Shown: positions 59,346 through 64,000 of the stretch, in pieces
How positions within the stretch are numbered: position 1 is the first letter of the stretch
How the letters are laid out: every line of letters begins with the position of its first letter
DNA from: Pegea sp. RAD2-039
Taxonomy: Eukaryota > Chordata > Thaliacea > Salpida > Salpidae
Length of the DNA stretch: 64,000 bases
Direction: 5' to 3'
Assembly: GCA_034620365.1 (NCBI GenBank)
Contig: JAQGEQ010000363.1
Span: 62,001 to 126,000, forward strand
The notes under the pieces: generated by a model
Told to the model about the DNA's origin: nothing
Seen by the model: the letters and a program-made list of their open reading frames with translations, nothing else
The model's database searches: none
Made by a program: the position numbers and the translations under genes

Positions 59346-62049
59346 TTATCTTATACTTTCATTTACATTGTAAGATGTTTTATTAATCAAATTAATTTGA
59401 CATCTTCAAACTTTTTGAATTTAATTTGAATAATTAATTGCAACAAAAATAAATAAATATCACTTATTAAACCTTTATTTATTATTGTAACATTTTGCTG
59501 AACGCATATAGTATTTAATTCTGTTAATTTATTTCACTATTCAAATACATTTAATTGTTTTTTCCACCTTTTTAATAAATATATAAATAGCTTTATTTGA
59601 TGAATATAAACATAATTTTTGATTTATATAGGATATATCGTTATAGAAAAGCATATTGATATCATTGCTTACTATAATTTTTAAAGTTTTCAAAGATTTT
59701 CAAAAGTATGAAAGGTTTATTGATGAGCTTAAATATTCTCCACAATATTAAAAAATACCAAAAAGATATCTACATTATCCTGATATCTACGCCTGCTGTA
59801 ATAGAACAACTTTCTGTTTACAAAAACACAGCTTCCATAAATAAAACTAAGTTACATATTGAACTTTTAAGTGCAAATATGATTAGAGAAAGTGATTCTG
59901 TTTGATGATATCATGAAGCAATCACAGTTCTTAAACTTATTATTTATAATTTATTTGTTATTACATATATGTATGGGTTGATTTATATAATTAATTATTT
60001 GTTTTTTAGCTTTGCTGATTCTGTAAGTTTTAAATTGTACAACTGTTTATCAATATTATTTTATTGATTTTTCCAAATATAAATATTTATTTTATTTAGG
60101 AGAACATAAAAGAAAATGTTGAAAGCATTTAGCTGAATAAACTCCAATAAATAATCGGTTGGTACAAATATTAGTAGACTCATAAAGATATTTAAATGAA
60201 ACTTTTCGTGTTAACAATTTATGACTTTTTTCAAAAAGATGTTATTTAAAGTTGCAAATTACTAGATTGAATTATGTTTGTAAAAATAAATTTTATTCTT
60301 TATAATAGATAAAATAGAATAATTCTAAGTGTTACTAAAGATGAAATACAAGTTTATTAATTACGATAAAAAAAACCTTATATCTATCTCTAGAGGTTTA
60401 TGATTAATTGACTTAGTAATACCTTTCTTGGTTGTTAATTTCTAAAATTAAACTTAATGGTTGTGAAATCGTTAGATAAAATAGGAAACTACTCATATCT
60501 AACCACAGGTTTTAGAGTTCTTAAACATATTTTATATTATCATCCTTGCTATTTTGTTATTTGTTTTATGAAATCGATGAATAAATAATAACTTTGAAAA
60601 CATGAATCAACCAATTAAAATATCAAAGTGATTTTTGAATGTATTGAATGACTTTGAAAACCAAAAACAAATCACAAATAACTTCAAGCTATCCAAACCA
60701 TAATTATGCATTTATTAGTATTTGTAAATAGTGAAAATAACTATAAGCCATAAATTGAAAACAGACAAGAACATAATATATAAGTTTTTACTATAACTGT
60801 TAAAGCGTATTTGATTTAGACATATTCTCTGAAAATGGTTGAAAGTTTGATATAGATTTAAAATCATCGAATTATCACGTTATTCAGACATAAAAATAAT
60901 TTGAATTATTTAAAGATTTTATTCTATATTGCTTTTGTATATTACTATTTGAAATTAGCATAAATGAGATATTTATTTATTTCACTAAGAACTTTCTTAA
61001 GGTTAAATCACTTATAAAAACTTTTTTCAATTTTCCATTAGATTATTTTTAATAAATTTACAAGATCTAGGAAATGACAAGAAAATAATTGACATTTAAT
61101 TGTAAACATTACAACTAAATTGAACTTTAAAAACAGCACAAAATTTGAATTTGTTTATTTTCTATGCATATGTGCAAGAAATTTTAGAAAAATTGTTTAA
61201 ATTTTAATGGAATTTTTAAGTCTACCTATAAAACAAACACCAACAAAGTTAAATAAAGCCTTTACTAAATACACATTCAAAGCTTTTGCTCACATAACTG
61301 AAATAAAACCACCAAGTATTTTGTCGTTTAAATAATAGTAAAAACATTCAGAAGACATATGATTGAATAAACCTATTTTAATTTTTTCCCTATTCAACAG
61401 TTGAATGAAAATACAAAGCAAAATATTTGGCCAGCCTACTAATACTTTGATTTGTTAAATGAATCAAAATGGTTTACTATTATGAGTGCTTTTACTCACT
61501 TCCGAAAACACAATTAAATACTAAAAGCTTCAAATTTAATATAAAAGGATATCATCAACAATACGATTAGATTGATCAAAAAATAATTTCTCTAAGTTAA
61601 ATAACATAAACTTTCTGATATCTAATCCGATATTTGGATAATTTTAAAGTATTCTATCAATGAACATCAAATTATCTTGATTAGGATTATTTTGAAGCAA
61701 TTACCTTAAAATACTTACCACAAGAGTAGTTTTGATTTTGTTTTTACAGCGTTGTGGTTCCAACTAGAAGGTCTACTAACTTTTTGAATGACAGAGAAGC
61801 TTTACGAAGCTAATGAAGTAAATCTGATTAATGCCAATAAACAACACAACTAAAGTTAATAGTTAATTCAAGTTAAAAATAATCACTTTAAATGAGTGAA
61901 AATATCAATCAAAGAAAACAAACATAAAAGAATTAAGGAACTTTAAAATAGAAACTTGTAATTAAAGCAGCAAATTTTATAGCTTTAGGTATTGATAGAA
62001 ATCATTTCTTAAGTGAACAACTCAGCATTTATTCAATTTTCAGCTAACC
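59346..62049. other. Gene-poor AT-rich stretch
   Basis: No convincing gene. The open frame 59708-59905 (65 codons) has no recognisable domain. The left part of the tentative exon pair described at 61747-62187 lies within it. Confidence 0.35.
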
Positions 62050-62187
62050 TTGTAAACGAAATGGTAAATATTTTATTAAACTGACTTTACTAGTACCCAA
62101 TCTTGCTCTAATTTGCTTACAAACTGTTCTAGGGTTTTCTACATCATTTTTATTCAATAAATTTGATGGTTTTGAAATATAAAATGT
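61747..62187 (-). other. Tentative two-exon coding end, unrecognised
   Basis: On the minus strand a TTTATTTTTAG acceptor is followed by an open exon (about 62187 down to 62050) reading TFYISKPSNLLNKNDVENPR, TVCKQIRARLGTSKVSLIKY and LPFRLQ, with a donor AAG/GTTAGC. In phase with it, after CGTAAAG near 61804, comes ASLSFKKLVDLLVGTTTL and a TAA near 61747. The composition looks coding, but no upstream exon or family was found, so this could be a pseudogene or chance. Confidence 0.2.
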
Positions 62188-63604
62188 TCTAAAAATAAAC
62201 TGACAGATTACACGAACTTGGGATACATATGAGGCTTGTAATAGCAAATATTTAGAAATTGCTTCAGCATGAAACCTCAAACGTAAAGATCATGACATAA
62301 AAATCATTGAAACGGAAATATTATCAAGTCATGGTGATAAACTTCAATTAAATATCTTCTGCTAAAACTTGATTGGAGACTGAATTTCTACATTAGTTCC
62401 TTTTTTTTGACTTGAAGATATTTTTAACTTAAATATCAAGTATAAATCAGTTCCTTTCACCAAAATATTTACAAATTATTTCTTCTTTACATAAAATTGA
62501 TGAGAATTTATCTGTGGTTCTGAAATTTACCATCAGCTTGAGGAACCAAACACAAAAAGATTCTTCAACAAGAAAGAAGCAAAAACTCGACTCCTTTGGC
62601 GGTAAATATTAAAAAGCCACTTTTGACGCTGACAGCACATCAACCAATCTTAGCCAATCACTTCATTAATTATTCTATAGCAACACACCAACTTTAAATT
62701 CGATTTATCTAAACCATTTATTTAACCAAGTAAGCAACCAGCCAAGTCCAAAAGATATCAATAAAAAAGTAGATGTTGCTGGCAAGTGGTCGCCTATTAC
62801 TGCCGACATCACACAAATTATTCTCTTTCATTTCTTTACTTTGATCTTGATTTTATTGATAAAAAAAGATAAATGAGCCACATCTATAAGTGACGACAAA
62901 AGAATTGATTACATGCATGCAGAGGGAACAAGTAGACCTCGCGACCTGCCCACCGGAGATTTGTGGGTCAAATATATTGCCAACACAAATATATATAAGG
63001 GTAGAAATGAAGTATGTAAGCGTTAGAGAGCTACACACACACAAGGTGCTACTAAATACTTGCAGCTTAATACAACACAAGGCACAAAAAAGTTGTTTTT
63101 ATCTCTCAGAAGTTTCTACAAATCGTAGCTCTAGTCTAAATTAGAAACTTGTAGAAACTTTCTTTAAATATACAGAGAATTAATTGTTGAAATTTATCGC
63201 TTCTACTTCTTGAACACACAAACAGCCCAAATTGATCTAAAGTCACCTACTAGTCGCCGAAGATGGTGATTGAAGTGGGAAAGGGGGGAGTGGGTTGAAT
63301 GGTAGACAGGCAGCTTCAGTACAAAGTAGCTAGCAATTAAATCTAGGTTAAGTGATTCTTGATACGAGTCGCTAAAACATGATGTAAATAAAAGTAGAAG
63401 TAAACAGAGCATCATCGTCATAACAACCGGTTGCTACCTGTGAAGTCAGTGATTAGGAAGATAAAAGATGCATTTATGACGCAGTTGGACGAATCGGGAA
63501 ACGAAAGAGATTTGATTGAGAAGAGAAATTAAAACGGATTTATTACTAAATTTTCAACCGATGCAAGATGTCCCTTAGAACAAAAGAAGCGGCAACAACG
63601 ACAT
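62188..63604. other. Probable 3'UTR and flank of alpha-actinin
   Basis: GC content is higher than in other intergenic parts (for instance 62880-63110 and 63200-63450), which fits a transcribed 3'UTR of the minus-strand alpha-actinin gene. A minus-strand AATAAA at 62852-62857 is a candidate polyadenylation signal. Small open frames on both strands here have no known counterpart. Confidence 0.4.
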
Positions 63605-63975
63605 CTAGAGGTCAGTTTCACCATATAAAGCACTTGAGAAGCTTTGATAATCGAGAGCATCGCTCGGAGCATCGGGACCGTTGTAGGGAGTCATACGTTG
63701 GATGCAGTACTCCGCTTGATGAGGTGGAAGCTCATTTCTGAGTTCTTGAGGAGTTATATAAGCCTGAAAAAGATGAAGATGTTGAAAAGAAGTCCTTAAG
63801 ATGAAGATCAACAGACCTTGTCACCGGCAAGTACACGGAAAGACTCTACAATCTGTTCAGCTGTATCTGTATCGGTGTTTTCACGGGTCATGAAGTCGAT
63901 AAAACTCTGGAAAGTGACCGTGCCAGTACCAGCAGGGTCAACCATGGACATAATCCGTTGAAATTCGGCTTCACC
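63605..63975 (-). CDS. ACTN: Alpha-actinin, C-terminal exons (partial)
   Basis: Actin cross-linking protein of Z-discs, dense bodies and adhesions; only the last two coding exons are in the window (63817-63975 and 63605-63763, TAG), 105 residues; the rest lies beyond the right edge. The visible part is the calmodulin-like C-terminal domain: [48 protein letters not shown], then [20 protein letters not shown] and the end [18 protein letters not shown], which is almost the universal alpha-actinin C-terminus and carries the titin/palladin-binding EF-hand pair. In the first EF-hand of this part the loop ([13 protein letters not shown]) lacks acidic ligands at several positions and is unlikely to bind calcium, as in muscle-type isoforms. 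The upstream intron ends with a textbook branch point CTAAC and CTTGTAAAG. Confidence 0.95.
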
Positions 63976-64000
63976 CTTTACAAGGAGTAAGTTAGAAGCG

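Noticed and set aside
59708-59905. 65-codon plus-strand frame
   Set aside because: Somewhat coding-like composition, but no homology recognised and no exon partners found.
1-64000. CRISPR array, bacterial operon or viral gene cluster
   Set aside because: Spliced genes of animal type throughout; repeats are transposon-derived, short tandem or simple; no regularly spaced array and no viral gene recognised.

Overview
The window is nuclear DNA of an AT-rich animal. Genes are split by mostly short GT-AG introns (many 40-160 nt), stops are the standard three, and ciliary, synaptic-metabolism and muscle/cytoskeletal genes of animal type are present. The organism is probably an invertebrate with cilia. 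The phylum cannot be fixed from this sequence; short introns, AT-richness and signs of leader trans-splicing would suit a flatworm-like or other spiralian genome, but that is a guess.

Layout, left to right: 3' part of makorin E3 ligase (+, 1-1768); a 5.4 kb gap; an intronless aldo-keto reductase (+, 7155-8129); a tRNA-derived SINE-like unit (-, 8951-9216); CFAP410/C21orf2 ciliary LRR protein (+, 9688-12519); TM9SF1 (-, 14271-17940); a decayed retroelement with a zinc-knuckle relic and a structured repeat (19076-21065); mitochondrial GABA transaminase (+, 23467-28061); a Ly6/three-finger protein with a 3 kb intron (+, 31511-35388); TRAPPC2 (+, 37240-37929) tail-to-tail with an unrecognised small membrane protein (-, 38222-39259); GID4 (-, 41483-42913); glutathione synthetase (-, 45790-48446); a retroelement-rich zone with LINE tails and a second structured repeat copy (51354-52940); an unrecognised two-membrane-segment protein (+, 53948-55244); two 5'-truncated LINE copies (-, 56330-59345); and the last two coding exons of alpha-actinin (-, 63605-63975).

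All complete gene models were joined by hand from reading frame and splice sites; exon lengths sum to multiples of three in each, and the products have near-normal length for their families (TM9SF1 583, GABA-T 495, glutathione synthetase 479, TRAPPC2 140 residues). The genes are functionally unrelated housekeeping genes and no operon or gene cluster is evident. The most interesting signals are: acceptor-like AG sites with pyrimidine tracts 13-37 nt before the start codon of most genes (spliced-leader trans-splicing or 5'UTR introns); a hairpin kept identical in two otherwise diverged copies of an unnamed repeat; loss of one iron-sulfur cysteine in GABA-T; a large acidic insertion in CFAP410; and two proteins that I cannot assign to a family.
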